Source: Candidatus Bathyarchaeota archaeon
GTDB taxonomy: Archaea; Thermoproteota; Bathyarchaeia; Bathyarchaeales; UBA233
Assembly (NCBI GenBank): GCA_007050895.1
Contig: SMYP01000091.1
Location: forward strand, 5,941-45,861
Direction: 5' to 3'
Length of the DNA stretch: 39,921 nucleotides
The translations under genes and the position numbers were made by a program. The notes under the pieces were generated by a model, which was not told the DNA's origin, ran no database searches, and was given only the letters and a program-made list of their open reading frames with translations. Shown in pieces: positions 23,927 through 32,795 of the stretch. Within the stretch, counting starts at the first letter, position 1; each line of letters begins with the position of its first letter.

Positions 23927-24217
23927 ATGAAGATGACAATATCTGTGAAGTTAGTCGGCGCTTTTCGTCATTTTTCAGGCACAGAAGAACTTGAGTTGGA
24001 CTCTAAAGTTCCCACCTCTGTAGACGCGTTGATAAATGAATTAGTCAAAAAGGTGCCTGAGATAGAACAGAGTCTTATTGACCGTCAGCTTGAGAACCCG
24101 AGACCGAACGCGTTGATACTTGTGAATGGTATAGAAATTGGCGTTTTAGATGGTATGGAAACGAAGATTAAAGACGGAGATGAAATAGTTCTTGTTCCGG
24201 TTGTGCATGGTGGCTAA
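23927..24217 (+). CDS. MoaD/ThiS-family ubiquitin-like sulfur carrier
   Basis: 96 residues with a beta-grasp fold: 'MTISVKLVGAFRHFSGTEEL' as first hairpin, 'PNALILVNGIEI' and 'IKDGDEIVLVPVVHGG' at the end. The exposed C-terminal Gly-Gly is the site that E1-like enzymes adenylate for thiocarboxylate formation (molybdopterin, thiamin or tRNA thiolation) or for protein conjugation (SAMP). The slightly long MoaD-like length suits archaeal members. No E1-like or MoaE gene is nearby, so the pathway cannot be assigned. ATG 23927 is used; a second ATG two codons downstream (23933) is possible. Confidence 0.85.
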   Translation: MKMTISVKLVGAFRHFSGTEELELDSKVPTSVDALINELVKKVPEIEQSLIDRQLENPRPNALILVNGIEIGVLDGMETKIKDGDEIVLVPVVHGG

Positions 24218-24369
24218 TAATTTCTTTGTAAAAAGTCTGTTTGTTAAGTTATTTGCTGCCAACGCACTCGCTTGATACTTTTTGCTTCAATTGTATCTTT
24301 TGATCGAGTTTGCTAATAGAGAGTATTGTATAGTAAAACTTAATACTTAATATTCCCATTAGACGTGAG

Positions 24370-24912
24370 GTGACCACACTGGGAAAAGCGGTATTCGCAA
24401 CCCCATTATACATATCCGTAGCTTGGACACTCATGATAACTTATCAACTTTTCACAGAAACAGCCGTCACCACTATCGTAACACAAATAGACACTTTTGT
24501 CCCATCAATAGGCTTCTGGCTAGCTACCCGAGTAGACATGGTAGTTTTTGTCTATGCATTCGCTTGGACCTTCGTTCTGTCATCAGTAATCCCCGCGCTT
24601 CTTCTAGGAAAAGAACGGGGAGTGCTCGTCCAATTCTTTGTATGCTTAACCTTAACTTTCTTGGCATTTATACTGGTTGATTTAATGGAAATTTATGCAG
24701 GAACTTCACTGTCTCAGCTTCTCAGTTTTGCCTTCGTATTCACCAATCCTATTCTAGCAACGTTCTATCTTGCCCTGCCTTACATCGTAATGATAGGGTT
24801 GGATGTTAAATCAAGAAGACGAAATGGAGCTAAGAAAACTTCAGAGAACCTCATGGAAACTTATGTGAACCCTGAACAATGGATGGAGCAAAAGTATCAA
24901 GAGTCACAATGA
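24370..24912 (+). CDS. Four-helix membrane protein of unknown function
   Basis: 180 residues with about four membrane spans: roughly 8-28, 52-78, 84-108 and 118-143, followed by a charged cytoplasmic tail ('KSRRRNGAKKTSENLMETY'). No family is recognised. The start is likely GTG 24370; no ATG lies near the N-terminus. Its stop codon overlaps the ATG of the SAM hydroxide adenosyltransferase in an ATGA, so the two are translationally coupled. A role linked to adenosine or SAM-derived product handling, for example transport, is inferred only from that coupling. Confidence 0.7.
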   Translation: MTTLGKAVFATPLYISVAWTLMITYQLFTETAVTTIVTQIDTFVPSIGFWLATRVDMVVFVYAFAWTFVLSSVIPALLLGKERGVLVQFFVCLTLTFLAFILVDLMEIYAGTSLSQLLSFAFVFTNPILATFYLALPYIVMIGLDVKSRRRNGAKKTSENLMETYVNPEQWMEQKYQESQ

Positions 24913-25721
24913 ATATATCAATCAGTATGTCAGCCAAAATAGTAACTTTAACAACTGATTTCGGGTTGAAAGACACTTACGCAGCAGAAATGAAAGCAAC
25001 AATTTTAGGCATATGCTCAAACGCAGTCTTAGTTGACATATCACATGAAATAGCCAAGTTCAATGTAAGAATGGGTGCTTATATGCTGGCTTCTGCAGCA
25101 CCATACTTCCCAAAGGGTACGATCCATGTGGCGGTTGTGGACCCGGGCGTTGGTACTCAAAGGCGGCCAATACTGATACAAACTGAACAGGGGTTTTTTG
25201 TTGGACCAGACAACGGACTCCTAATTTTGGCTGCGGAAAAACAAGGCATACTATGTGTCCGTGAACTGGCAAATCCAAGGTTCATGTTGCCAAGAGTCTC
25301 TAACACGTTTCACGGCAGAGACATTTTTGCACCTGCAGCGGCTCACTTGTTGAACCAGGTGAAACCAACCGAGTTCGGATCAGAAATTTGTCAGGCTACA
25401 AAGCCTGAATTCGCAAAAGTCATTCGAAGGAATGATACGTTATTCGGTGAGGTCCTGCATGTGGATGGCTTTGGAAATATAATTACGAACATAAGCGAGA
25501 ACGATATGGAACAATGTCCTGTGGAGGGCGCGCTTATTGTGGAATTCCCAGGTCACAAATTGAAACTGAAGTTACGCAAAGCCTATGGAGATACTAGATC
25601 CCACGAGCTCTTGGCTTTAATCGGAAGCCACGGTTTTCTAGAAATAGCCGCAAACCAAAGCAGTGCAGCTGAGAAATTAAAAGTAAGAATTGGAGAAAGA
25701 GTCCGCATATCAATAACATAA
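24909..25721 (+). CDS. SAM hydroxide adenosyltransferase (DUF62 family)
   Basis: Hydrolyses S-adenosylmethionine to adenosine and methionine using a water-derived hydroxide; relatives are the bacterial fluorinase and chlorinase. Landmarks: 'LTTDFGLKDTYAAEMKATIL' near the N-terminus, 'VAVVDPGVG' followed by Arg-Arg, 'VGPDNGLL', and 'NTFHGRDIFAPAAAHL'. The Asp-Arg-His side chains that position the hydroxide in this family are all represented. No halogenase-type insertion is evident. About 270 residues. I choose the ATG at 24909, which overlaps the upstream stop; the ATG at 24927 ('MSAKIVTLTTDFG') is an equally good biological start. Why archaea hydrolyse SAM is unknown. Confidence 0.9.
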   Translation: MNISISMSAKIVTLTTDFGLKDTYAAEMKATILGICSNAVLVDISHEIAKFNVRMGAYMLASAAPYFPKGTIHVAVVDPGVGTQRRPILIQTEQGFFVGPDNGLLILAAEKQGILCVRELANPRFMLPRVSNTFHGRDIFAPAAAHLLNQVKPTEFGSEICQATKPEFAKVIRRNDTLFGEVLHVDGFGNIITNISENDMEQCPVEGALIVEFPGHKLKLKLRKAYGDTRSHELLALIGSHGFLEIAANQSSAAEKLKVRIGERVRISIT

Positions 25722-25870
25722 AACGTTAGCAGCCAATATTGAAAGCAATTTTTTTTCTTCCAAGACATAGTATTAAGTGATTATTGGAAAACATCGACTC
25801 GATTTATTACGGAAACACAAATTCCTAAAAAGTGGGCGCTAGGAATCTCATATATCATTTCACGCAGAAA

Positions 25871-25880
25871 GCTTTAAATA
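25871..25880 (+). promoter_or_regulatory. TATA-like box of the gar1-tfb operon
   Basis: GCTTTAAATA is a close match to the archaeal TATA element. A start about 26 bases on (near 25902) leaves a short leader carrying GGGAGGGG before the gar1 start. Confidence 0.55.
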
Positions 25881-25917
25881 CGCTTTCACGTTGACGTTGT
25901 TGTTTTTCGGGAGGGGA

Positions 25918-26172
25918 ATGTCTTTGCAGAGATTGGGTAAAGTGCTTCATATAACTCCTTCTCACAACATTATTGTTAAGGCAGACAAAACCCCGAAAAT
26001 CGGTTCATTGGTAGTTAGCGAGGAACTAAAAACTATTGGAAGGGTCTTTGACGTGATAGGACCTGTATCTTCACCTTACGCAGTTGTAAAACCAACGATT
26101 AAGGAGCTTGACAAGCTTGCTGCTAAGCAGGTATATCTTCTCTCGAAAAAGAAAAGGAGCATAAAAGCATGA
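25918..26172 (+). CDS. gar1: H/ACA ribonucleoprotein subunit Gar1
   Basis: 84 residues with the Gar1/Naf1 beta-barrel: '[18 protein letters not shown]', '[20 protein letters not shown]' and '[10 protein letters not shown]', then a short basic tail. Gar1 binds the pseudouridine synthase Cbf5 in box H/ACA guide-RNA complexes and speeds rRNA pseudouridylation. The frame is open from 25891; I choose ATG 25918 just after GGGAGGGG, though TTG 25924 would give a more usual ribosome-site spacing. Its stop overlaps the ATG of tfb by four bases (ATGA), a gar1-tfb pairing seen in several archaea. Confidence 0.9.
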   Translation: MSLQRLGKVLHITPSHNIIVKADKTPKIGSLVVSEELKTIGRVFDVIGPVSSPYAVVKPTIKELDKLAAKQVYLLSKKKRSIKA

Positions 26173-27143
26173 GTAGTGATAATAAGATGCAGGAACCTGC
26201 AAACTCTTCAGCGTCGAAGCAACATGCTGAGCCGATCAAAGTCCAATCATGTCCTGAATGTGGTAGCACCAGACTTATGCGCGATTACGAGTGTGCCGAA
26301 ATAGTTTGCATGGACTGCGGTTTCGTAGTAGCAGCCAAAATAGCTGATAGAGGACCCGAATGGAGAGCTTTCGACGATGAACAGCGGTCAAAGCGAACGA
26401 GGGTTGGTGCACCTTTAACATATACAATTCACGATAAAGGTTTATCAACAACGATAGATTGGCACGACCGTGATGTATACGGCAAGAGCCTCTCACCTGG
26501 GCAGAAAGCGCAGGTTTACCGCCTCAGAAAATGGCAGCGGCGCATAAGAGTTTCAGACGCCACAGAACGCAATTTGGCTTTTGCCCTATCTGAAATTACA
26601 AAAATCTCTAACAACCTAAACTTGCCCAAAAACATACTTGAAACCGCATCAGTTATTTACAGAAAAGCAGTAAAAGAGCGGTTAATACGAGGTAGATCAA
26701 TTCAAGGCGTAACTTCGGCAGCGATTTACTTGGCTTGCAGGCAGTGTGGACTTCCGCGGACGTTGGATGAGATATCTCAGTCGTCAACTGTGAACAAGAA
26801 AGAAATCGGCCGTAGCTACCGTTTTCTGATTAAAGAGCTTGACTATTCTATTCCGCCGCTTAGACCTAGCCAATATATAACCAAGTTTTCCAATCAACTA
26901 ACAATGCAAGGGAAAGTTGAAGAAATCGCTCATAAAATTTTGGCAGCAGCAAAAGAGCTTAAATTGACCTCAGGTCGTGGTCCTACTGGGATTGCCGCAG
27001 CTGCAAGCTATGTTGCTTCTGTTTTAACAGGTGAAAGAAAAACACAAAGAGAAATAGCAGAGATTGCACAGGTGACTGAAGTTACTATTCGAAATCGCTA
27101 CAAGGAACTCGTTGAAAGACTTATGTTTCAAATAAGTATTTGA
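26169..27143 (+). CDS. tfb: Transcription initiation factor IIB
   Basis: Bridges TBP-bound promoter DNA and RNA polymerase. Zinc ribbon: C28, C31, C47 and C50 ('CPECG...CMDCG'). B-reader/linker: '[19 protein letters not shown]' (62-80). Two cyclin folds follow (about 125-215 and 220-315), with '[17 protein letters not shown]' in the first and '[16 protein letters not shown]' in the second; the last holds the BRE-binding helix-turn-helix ('[20 protein letters not shown]'). At 324 residues it is full length. The N-terminus has about 25 extra polar residues. Its ATG overlaps the gar1 stop. Confidence 0.97.
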   Translation: MSSDNKMQEPANSSASKQHAEPIKVQSCPECGSTRLMRDYECAEIVCMDCGFVVAAKIADRGPEWRAFDDEQRSKRTRVGAPLTYTIHDKGLSTTIDWHDRDVYGKSLSPGQKAQVYRLRKWQRRIRVSDATERNLAFALSEITKISNNLNLPKNILETASVIYRKAVKERLIRGRSIQGVTSAAIYLACRQCGLPRTLDEISQSSTVNKKEIGRSYRFLIKELDYSIPPLRPSQYITKFSNQLTMQGKVEEIAHKILAAAKELKLTSGRGPTGIAAAASYVASVLTGERKTQREIAEIAQVTEVTIRNRYKELVERLMFQISI

Positions 27144-27763
27144 TGACACGATACTCTTTTTTCATTTTTCTTTAATATTTAGTTGGCGTAAATTTCGTCT
27201 GATAGTTTAAAGTGATACAGATTGACTGAAATAAATGACTATATCGGACATTGAATGACTTTTGGAATCATTTGTTTCTTTGTTTTCTCGCCAAATTGCG
27301 TAAAGGAAAATACTTTAAGTGATAAAATGCTGAACTACGGCATCCATAAAGCACAGAGCACTTGGCGACATACCTGATTTTGCAGGTTAGAATTCTACGT
27401 TTCTAAAATACTAGTTTTAGTTTGGGGTTAAATTGGATACAAAACCAAAACCCATGGAATTAAACTTTCAATTCCTTAATTCAAAATTCTTTGAGTCAAA
27501 TGAGGGGGTCACGAATACTTTGAGGAATCGACGGGAAAAACTAATCATATTGGATCCGGAGCGGGTAAAATTGCTATGTAAATCCTGAAAGAGAAACCAT
27601 ATGATTGTGAGATTATAACTTTTGTGATGAAGATGTAAAAGCGGTTGTAGATGTCTTAAATAGAATAAAAATAGCCGTGCAAGTTACATCTCTAATAAAG
27701 AACGGATTCACAAACACAGCGTTTAACATGGAAATTTTAATGAAGACTCTGAAATGAGAGAGT
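27144..27763. other. Long intergenic region with a coding-like fragment
   Basis: About 620 bases between tfb and the convergent L40e gene. Two short stretches look protein-like but lack good starts: an ATG at 27454 opens 44 codons ending 'LDPERVKLLCKS', and 27611-27757 is a start-less frame with 'DEDVKAVVDVLNRIKIAV'. They may be remains of a decayed gene or chance. No tRNA or repeat array is seen. Confidence 0.35.
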
Positions 27764-27925
27764 TTACTTCACTAGCTCTCTTTTCTTCCATCTGAGATTC
27801 TTGCTTTTGCACTTTCTACACTTTAATGCAGTCGCTGCGTTTCTAACGCCGCAGTCCCTGCAAATCTTCATGTACAGCCTATGCTTTTGTGCAATGGATT
27901 TCTTAATTGGATCTAATACTGGCAT
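27764..27925 (-). CDS. rpl40e: 50S ribosomal protein L40e
   Basis: I translated this 53-codon frame by eye on the minus strand; it begins 'MPVLDPIKKSIAQKHRLYMK' and continues 'ICRDCGVRNAATALKCRKCK'. The C-x2-C-x10-C-x2-C zinc ribbon followed by a basic tail ('SKNLRWKKRELVK') is the archaeal eL40 protein, the ribosomal part of the eukaryotic ubiquitin fusion. There is no ubiquitin moiety, as usual in archaea. ATG 27925 has GAGGT seven bases upstream. It converges with tfb. It is easily missed because of its size. Confidence 0.92.
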   Translation of the reverse strand: MPVLDPIKKSIAQKHRLYMKICRDCGVRNAATALKCRKCKSKNLRWKKRELVK

Positions 27926-28205
27926 TTGGCGACCTCTATTTTGGTGTTAGACTCAGATGGTTCTCTATCAAATATACCTTTTGTCTAAAGATCGTTAATA
28001 AATTGGTTTTGTAGCCTGTTGATTACGACCTTGCCACTCATTTTAATTTTCGATAGACGGTTGATTTCATTAGAAGATTAAAAGAACTATTATTTTTACG
28101 GGATTGTAACGCTAAATGTGCTAACTATCCACAGAAGAAGCAATCGTTAAAAACTCTTATGCATACAGAAATCTTTAGATAGCTAAACTCTCTCTGATAA
28201 CAATA
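27926..28205. other. Intergenic region, no feature seen
   Basis: 280 AT-rich bases between the divergent L40e and ferredoxin genes. Promoters for both must lie here; I see no RNA gene and no repeat. Confidence 0.3.
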
Positions 28206-28823
28206 ATGCCAACATCAAAATTTCCTTCCAGAAAATTTGTTTCCGTTGACCCTAGTAAATGCACCGGTTGCGGGATTTGCGAGTATGCTTGCACTCTAGA
28301 AAAAGAAGAAGACACACTGAACCCTATTCGCTCACGAATTCGTGTAGTTCGCATGACTCCACTGTTCAATTTTGCTCTTGCTTGTAGGTTCTGCGAAGAT
28401 GCTAAATGTGTGACTGCGTGTCCAGAAGATGCACTATCCCAATGTGAACAGACTGGAATCATAATGGTTAAAGAAAAGAAATGCAAAGGCTGTGATTGGT
28501 GTATACAAGCCTGCCCGCATGGTGGGATCACAATTCACTCTGACACGGGTAAAGCTATTGCGTGCGATCTCTGCGACGGTGAACCTAAATGCGTCGAATC
28601 ATGCCCAGAAGAAGCCTTGGATCTTGTATGCACAGACGAAGATTCAGATAAAAGATTTAATGACGCCCTTGAAAAACTTCCAGCGGAAACTGAGCGTTTA
28701 ACCACCACTGTTAAGAATAAAGATTGGAAACCTTTGCTTGCAGAAGCAGAAGAGAGATCAATGAGGGTCAACGAAAAGCTCGAAGAGCTGAGCAAGAAAG
28801 CAAACGCCAAGAAGAAAAAATGA
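28206..28823 (+). CDS. Four-cluster [4Fe-4S] ferredoxin subunit (CooF/HycB/DmsB type)
   Basis: 205 residues with four cluster motifs: 'CTGCGICEYAC' (from residue 19), 'CRFCEDAKCVTAC', 'CKGCDWCIQAC' and 'CDLCDGEPKCVESC'. The pattern C-x2-C-x4-C-x3-C in the second and a longer spacing in the fourth are those of the electron-transfer subunits of molybdopterin or tungsten oxidoreductases, hydrogenases and CODH (CooF). A lysine- and glutamate-rich helical tail (about 150-205) follows. No catalytic partner is adjacent, so it may serve an oxidoreductase elsewhere or the CODH/ACS of this window. ATG 28206 is the only sensible start. Confidence 0.85.
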   Translation: MPTSKFPSRKFVSVDPSKCTGCGICEYACTLEKEEDTLNPIRSRIRVVRMTPLFNFALACRFCEDAKCVTACPEDALSQCEQTGIIMVKEKKCKGCDWCIQACPHGGITIHSDTGKAIACDLCDGEPKCVESCPEEALDLVCTDEDSDKRFNDALEKLPAETERLTTTVKNKDWKPLLAEAEERSMRVNEKLEELSKKANAKKKK

Positions 28824-28881
28824 AGTAGGCAATGAGACAATAGGCAATTTCCATTTTTTTAACTTTCAACTTTTCACGAAG

Positions 28882-29733
28882 TTAACTATACTTTTCTTCG
28901 TAGCCTCTCAATAGCTGGTCAATATCTCTGCCGTTTTGTACGCCAACGTATCCGCCTTCCATAACAAAGAAGGTGTCTTTCTCTAAAGTGCCAATTCTTT
29001 TGCCTATTTCTCGGTAGCTGTTTTCTGTTAAGCCAAGAGACGCTAAGTCCTTGGCGTGACCATCAAGCCCAACTGATACAGCTACAACCTCGAATTCTTC
29101 CAAGTTAATCATGTCAAGAGCTTTGTTAAGAGTTTCGAGATATCTCTGTTCGCCGCAATCAGCTGGCAGTGGGAAGTTTAGAGAGTTTCCTTCGGAGTGT
29201 TCACCTGTACCGGGGTAATGGGGTGAACGATGCAGAGAAACATAAAGTACTTTCTTGTCGCCTTGGAAAATCTCTTGTGTGCCATTCCCGTGATGACCGT
29301 CAATGTCTAAAATCACAGTTGGTTTGCCAAGGACTTTTACGGCTATTGCTATGTTATTCAAGTAGCAGAACCCTCGTGTGTAAACACCTAAAGCTGCGCC
29401 GTTTCGTCCAGCATGGTGTCCAGGAGGTCTCATAAGCGAAAAACCATTAATCTTTGCCGCTAATATTGCACCCCCAGCTGAAAGGCGCGCATGTTCGTAA
29501 ATGTTGTCATATGCTGGGGTGTCGGAGTCTTCAACTAGACTCTTTTTTAGGTTCCAGATGTAATCGGCGTCATGAACCCTCAGCAAGTCGTCTTCAGATG
29601 CAGCTTCAGGTTCTAGAAATTCATATTTTTTTTCCTTTAAAATTTCGTAGGCCATCTTAACTCTTTGGGGTCCTTCAATGTGCCAACCGCCGTAGTTTAG
29701 GCTCTTTTCTGAAAAGATTATTTTTGTTTTCAT
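28882..29733 (-). CDS. Histone deacetylase / AcuC / acetylpolyamine hydrolase family protein
   Basis: Zn-dependent deacetylase of the arginase/HDAC fold. The active site is intact: 'RPPGHHAGRNG' with the two charge-relay His, 'DIDGHHGNGT' with zinc-binding Asp and His, a later 'GLDGHAKDL' Asp, and 'MEGGYVG' with the transition-state Tyr. Substrates in the family include acetyl-lysine in proteins and acetylpolyamines. It would act in the cytoplasm. The frame opens at GTG 29772, but ATG 29733 ('MKTKIIFSEKSLNY') matches the family N-terminus; neither has a clear Shine-Dalgarno sequence. It is divergent from argS. Confidence 0.88.
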   Translation of the reverse strand: MKTKIIFSEKSLNYGGWHIEGPQRVKMAYEILKEKKYEFLEPEAASEDDLLRVHDADYIWNLKKSLVEDSDTPAYDNIYEHARLSAGGAILAAKINGFSLMRPPGHHAGRNGAALGVYTRGFCYLNNIAIAVKVLGKPTVILDIDGHHGNGTQEIFQGDKKVLYVSLHRSPHYPGTGEHSEGNSLNFPLPADCGEQRYLETLNKALDMINLEEFEVVAVSVGLDGHAKDLASLGLTENSYREIGKRIGTLEKDTFFVMEGGYVGVQNGRDIDQLLRGYEEKYS

Positions 29734-29832
29734 TGCAGCTGCATCCATACATAGATAAACAACGTTTTTCACATTAAAATACCACTTCCTCTTAAAGATT
29801 TAGCGCATTCCAGAAGGTTGTGCAAAACGAAG

Positions 29833-31782
29833 ATGATTTCGGAAAATCCTTTCGCCAAGTTCCGTGAGGAATGTGAAGCTGAGCTAGCGCACGCTTTGAA
29901 GGAGGCAGTGCTAGGGCGTGAAGTGGAGACGTTTTCTTTGGGCAAGCCGCCAAACGTTGATTTTGGGCAGCTTGCTTCGTCTCTTTGCTTTGAGCTTGCA
30001 AAGAAGCTTAAACAGAAACCAATTGCTTTGGCTGAGCGTTTAGTTAGTGGAATGTCTAAATCTGGTTTTTCCCTAATTGAGAAGGTTGTTGCTGCTGGTG
30101 GAGGTTATGTCAACTTTTATGTGGATTTTACAAAGTTTTCTGAGTTGGCGCTTTCAGCTGTTAGACAATTGAATTTTGACTATGGCTTTATTAAAACTAA
30201 TAAACCGGCTAAGATAATTGTTGAGCACACAAGCGTTAACCCTCTTCACCCCATACATATAGGGCAGGCAAGAAACCCGATGTTGGGCGAGGCCTTAGCC
30301 CGCATACTGGAGTATAGAGGAAATGCGGTTTCTCGTCACTATTATATTGACGATGTAGGAAGGCAATCTTCTGTTGTTGCCTATGGATATTCAAAACTCG
30401 GAAGGCCACAGCCTGATGAAAAGGCTGATCGTTTTGTGGGTAAAATATACACTGTTACGTGTTGCTTGGTTGAACTCAACCGTTTGAAAAAAGAGCTTGC
30501 GTTAGCAAAAACAGCTTCACTTTCTGATGAAGTTACAAAAATTAACAACCAGCTTACAGAGTGGATATCGATTGCTGCAGAGCTTGAAGAGAAATTTCCC
30601 TCGCTTTTTGATAAGCTTTTAGCAAAAATAAGTGAAGACGAGAATCCTGAGGAAGAGATAAACAGACTTAACCGCGCCTACGAAAATGGAGAACCGGAGG
30701 CTATGAGTCTGATAAGAGAGGTAAGTGAGTTATGTATTCAGGGTTTCAAGGAAACCCAGCAACGGTTGGATGTTCGCTATGATTCATGGGATTGGGAAAG
30801 CGATTTTGTGTGGAGTACTCAGGTATTCAAGGTTCTTCAAAAATTGAAAAAATCTCCTTTCGTTTACAATAAAGGCGGAGTCTTGGAGTTTGACGCTGAA
30901 AAAGTGGCTTGCACTTTGAATCTTAAAACCAAACTCGGTTTAAGAGATAATTATGAAGTGCCACCATTGACTCTAGTGCGAGCTGATGGCACAACACTTT
31001 ACACCACCCGTGACGTTGCCTATACTTTGTGGAAATTTAATAGAGCAGAAAGAGTAATAAACGTCATTGGTATGGAGCAGTCTCTAGCTCAGTTGCAGCT
31101 GAAAATCGCTTTATACGCTTTAGGGCACAATTTATACGCTGATAATTTTATTCATTTTGCTTACAACCTTATCACTTTGCCTGGCTATAAAATGTCCAGT
31201 CGGCGAGGTAGATACATCACTTTAGATGAAGTTCTTGACGAAGCGATTGAACGAGCCTACGAAGAGGTTTCGAAGCGTTCTCCACAATTGTCGCAGGAAG
31301 AAAAGCGTGAGATTGCTAACTTCGTGGGGATTGGCGCGGTTCGTTATGCACTTGTTGATGTTGATCCTTCTAAACCTGTGATATTCACTTGGGATAGGGT
31401 CCTTAACTTCGAAACCAATAGCGCACCTTACGTGCAGTATACGCATGCAAGGGCGTGCAGCATTCTGCGCAAAGCCGCTAGGAGACCAGAAAATTCGGAC
31501 TTCGGGCTCTTGAAGGAGAGGCTGGAACGCGAGTTAGTTTTAACTGTGGCCAGTTTTCCAGACACGTTCATCGAAGCCACAGAATATCTCAAACCCAACT
31601 TAATTGCGGATTTTGTTAACGGAATGGCTGATAAGTTTAACACTTTCTATAATGCGCTGCCGGTCATTAAAGCGAAACCACGAGAACTTAGCGATGCGAG
31701 GCTAGCTTTAACCGATGCAGTGCGGATAGTTCTTCACAATGCTTTAAGCCTAATCGGGGTAGTTGCACCCGAAAAAATGTAG
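29833..31782 (+). CDS. argS: Arginyl-tRNA synthetase
   Basis: Class I synthetase charging tRNA-Arg. N-terminal Arg-tRNA-synthetase domain (about 1-105), then the HIGH-type motif in 'VNPLHPIHIGQARNP' (final His replaced by Gln), a helical insert with many Lys and Glu (about 210-300), 'YKMSSRRGRYITLDEV' as the KMSKS region, and the C-terminal DALR anticodon-binding helices ending 'LSLIGVVAPEKM'. 649 residues. The frame opens at TTG 29818, but ATG 29833 is the more natural start. Archaeal ArgRS often deviate at the HIGH motif, so the Gln is probably not a defect. Confidence 0.95.
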   Translation: MISENPFAKFREECEAELAHALKEAVLGREVETFSLGKPPNVDFGQLASSLCFELAKKLKQKPIALAERLVSGMSKSGFSLIEKVVAAGGGYVNFYVDFTKFSELALSAVRQLNFDYGFIKTNKPAKIIVEHTSVNPLHPIHIGQARNPMLGEALARILEYRGNAVSRHYYIDDVGRQSSVVAYGYSKLGRPQPDEKADRFVGKIYTVTCCLVELNRLKKELALAKTASLSDEVTKINNQLTEWISIAAELEEKFPSLFDKLLAKISEDENPEEEINRLNRAYENGEPEAMSLIREVSELCIQGFKETQQRLDVRYDSWDWESDFVWSTQVFKVLQKLKKSPFVYNKGGVLEFDAEKVACTLNLKTKLGLRDNYEVPPLTLVRADGTTLYTTRDVAYTLWKFNRAERVINVIGMEQSLAQLQLKIALYALGHNLYADNFIHFAYNLITLPGYKMSSRRGRYITLDEVLDEAIERAYEEVSKRSPQLSQEEKREIANFVGIGAVRYALVDVDPSKPVIFTWDRVLNFETNSAPYVQYTHARACSILRKAARRPENSDFGLLKERLERELVLTVASFPDTFIEATEYLKPNLIADFVNGMADKFNTFYNALPVIKAKPRELSDARLALTDAVRIVLHNALSLIGVVAPEKM

Positions 31783-31991
31783 CCTAAACACTATAGACAA
31801 GGCAGAGCATAAACTGAAAGACTAATTTATAATATTTATTCAATACTTTGTAATACTATCTAAGCATAATTCCAATCTATATGTTTCGTGAGACTAAATG
31901 GAGACTTAGCTTATAACGGCAACTAAACTATTAAAGACTGCTCATTACAAGAACTAAATTACTAAACCCGCTATTGGAAGAGAAACTGAAA

Positions 31992-32795
31992 ATGATTGGA
32001 CGAAGAAGACTTGTTTTACTGGCTGTCTGTATAATTGCGCTTTGCAGTTTATTGGTTGTACCGCTACTTTTGCAGCCTAAACTGGATGTCCCATCCGCGA
32101 TAGAAAAAGCGATTGACTTCTTTGAAGGGCTAAATGAGCCGGACGCTTTGCTCTTTCTCGATGTTATGCACAGACGCTTTGGAATTACATCGTTTGCAGA
32201 TGCTTTACAACTTTACGATCAAATATTAGCTGAGAAACCAGATCAGGCATCTATAATGCGGGTGTTCCGCCGAATCGCTGATCATGATAATGTGTTTCAG
32301 AATGGTGACTTAAATTCAGTTACTTATGAAACCGACCTTCTAACTGTGCCAGCTCTCTATTGTGATAGACTAGGGTTGCCAACTTATTATAGAGAGGACT
32401 TCATAAGAGCGGCAAATCTCGGAGGTTACATGCTGACGCATGCATTGTTGGCTTATATCTGGATTCAGGAAAATGGTTGTGAACTGTCAATATCAGAAGA
32501 GTTTATCGAATACTTGTATCATGCCAACGCGGCATTGATCAACAAAGATTCTGTAGTAGATGATCTGGAGCTTGAAGCTGCCGCTTTTCTCTACCTTGCA
32601 GGGCAGGGCTCATTGGTAGATGATATTTTTATTGAACGAGTTCTAGCCGTTCAGAGGGATGATGGTGGCTGGTTATTTTCTAGCGATGAACCGGGAGAAT
32701 CACACTGGCACGCAACGGTCTTGGGACTTTTGCTTCTACTACATATAGAATACCCTGCTAATTCATATCCACATATGCTTGCGTCTGACTCGTAG
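31992..32795 (+). CDS. Exported alpha-alpha toroid-like protein of unknown function
   Basis: 267 residues from ATG 31992 (an in-frame TTG lies at 31974). An N-terminal Arg-rich start and hydrophobic helix ('LVLLAVCIIALCSLLVVPLLL') look like a signal anchor. The rest is helical, with 'VLAVQRDDGGW' near residue 220 and 'HWHATVLGLLLLLH', resembling the helix-pair repeats and Q-x-x-D-G-G-W turns of prenyltransferase or squalene cyclase-type toroids. Only one clear repeat is seen, so an enzymatic role is doubtful. It stands alone. Function unknown. Confidence 0.5.
   Translation: MIGRRRLVLLAVCIIALCSLLVVPLLLQPKLDVPSAIEKAIDFFEGLNEPDALLFLDVMHRRFGITSFADALQLYDQILAEKPDQASIMRVFRRIADHDNVFQNGDLNSVTYETDLLTVPALYCDRLGLPTYYREDFIRAANLGGYMLTHALLAYIWIQENGCELSISEEFIEYLYHANAALINKDSVVDDLELEAAAFLYLAGQGSLVDDIFIERVLAVQRDDGGWLFSSDEPGESHWHATVLGLLLLLHIEYPANSYPHMLASDS

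Noticed and set aside
27144..28205. tRNA or other stable RNA in the long gap after tfb
   Set aside because: I found no cloverleaf pattern or other known RNA signature; most of the structured signal is the L40e gene.
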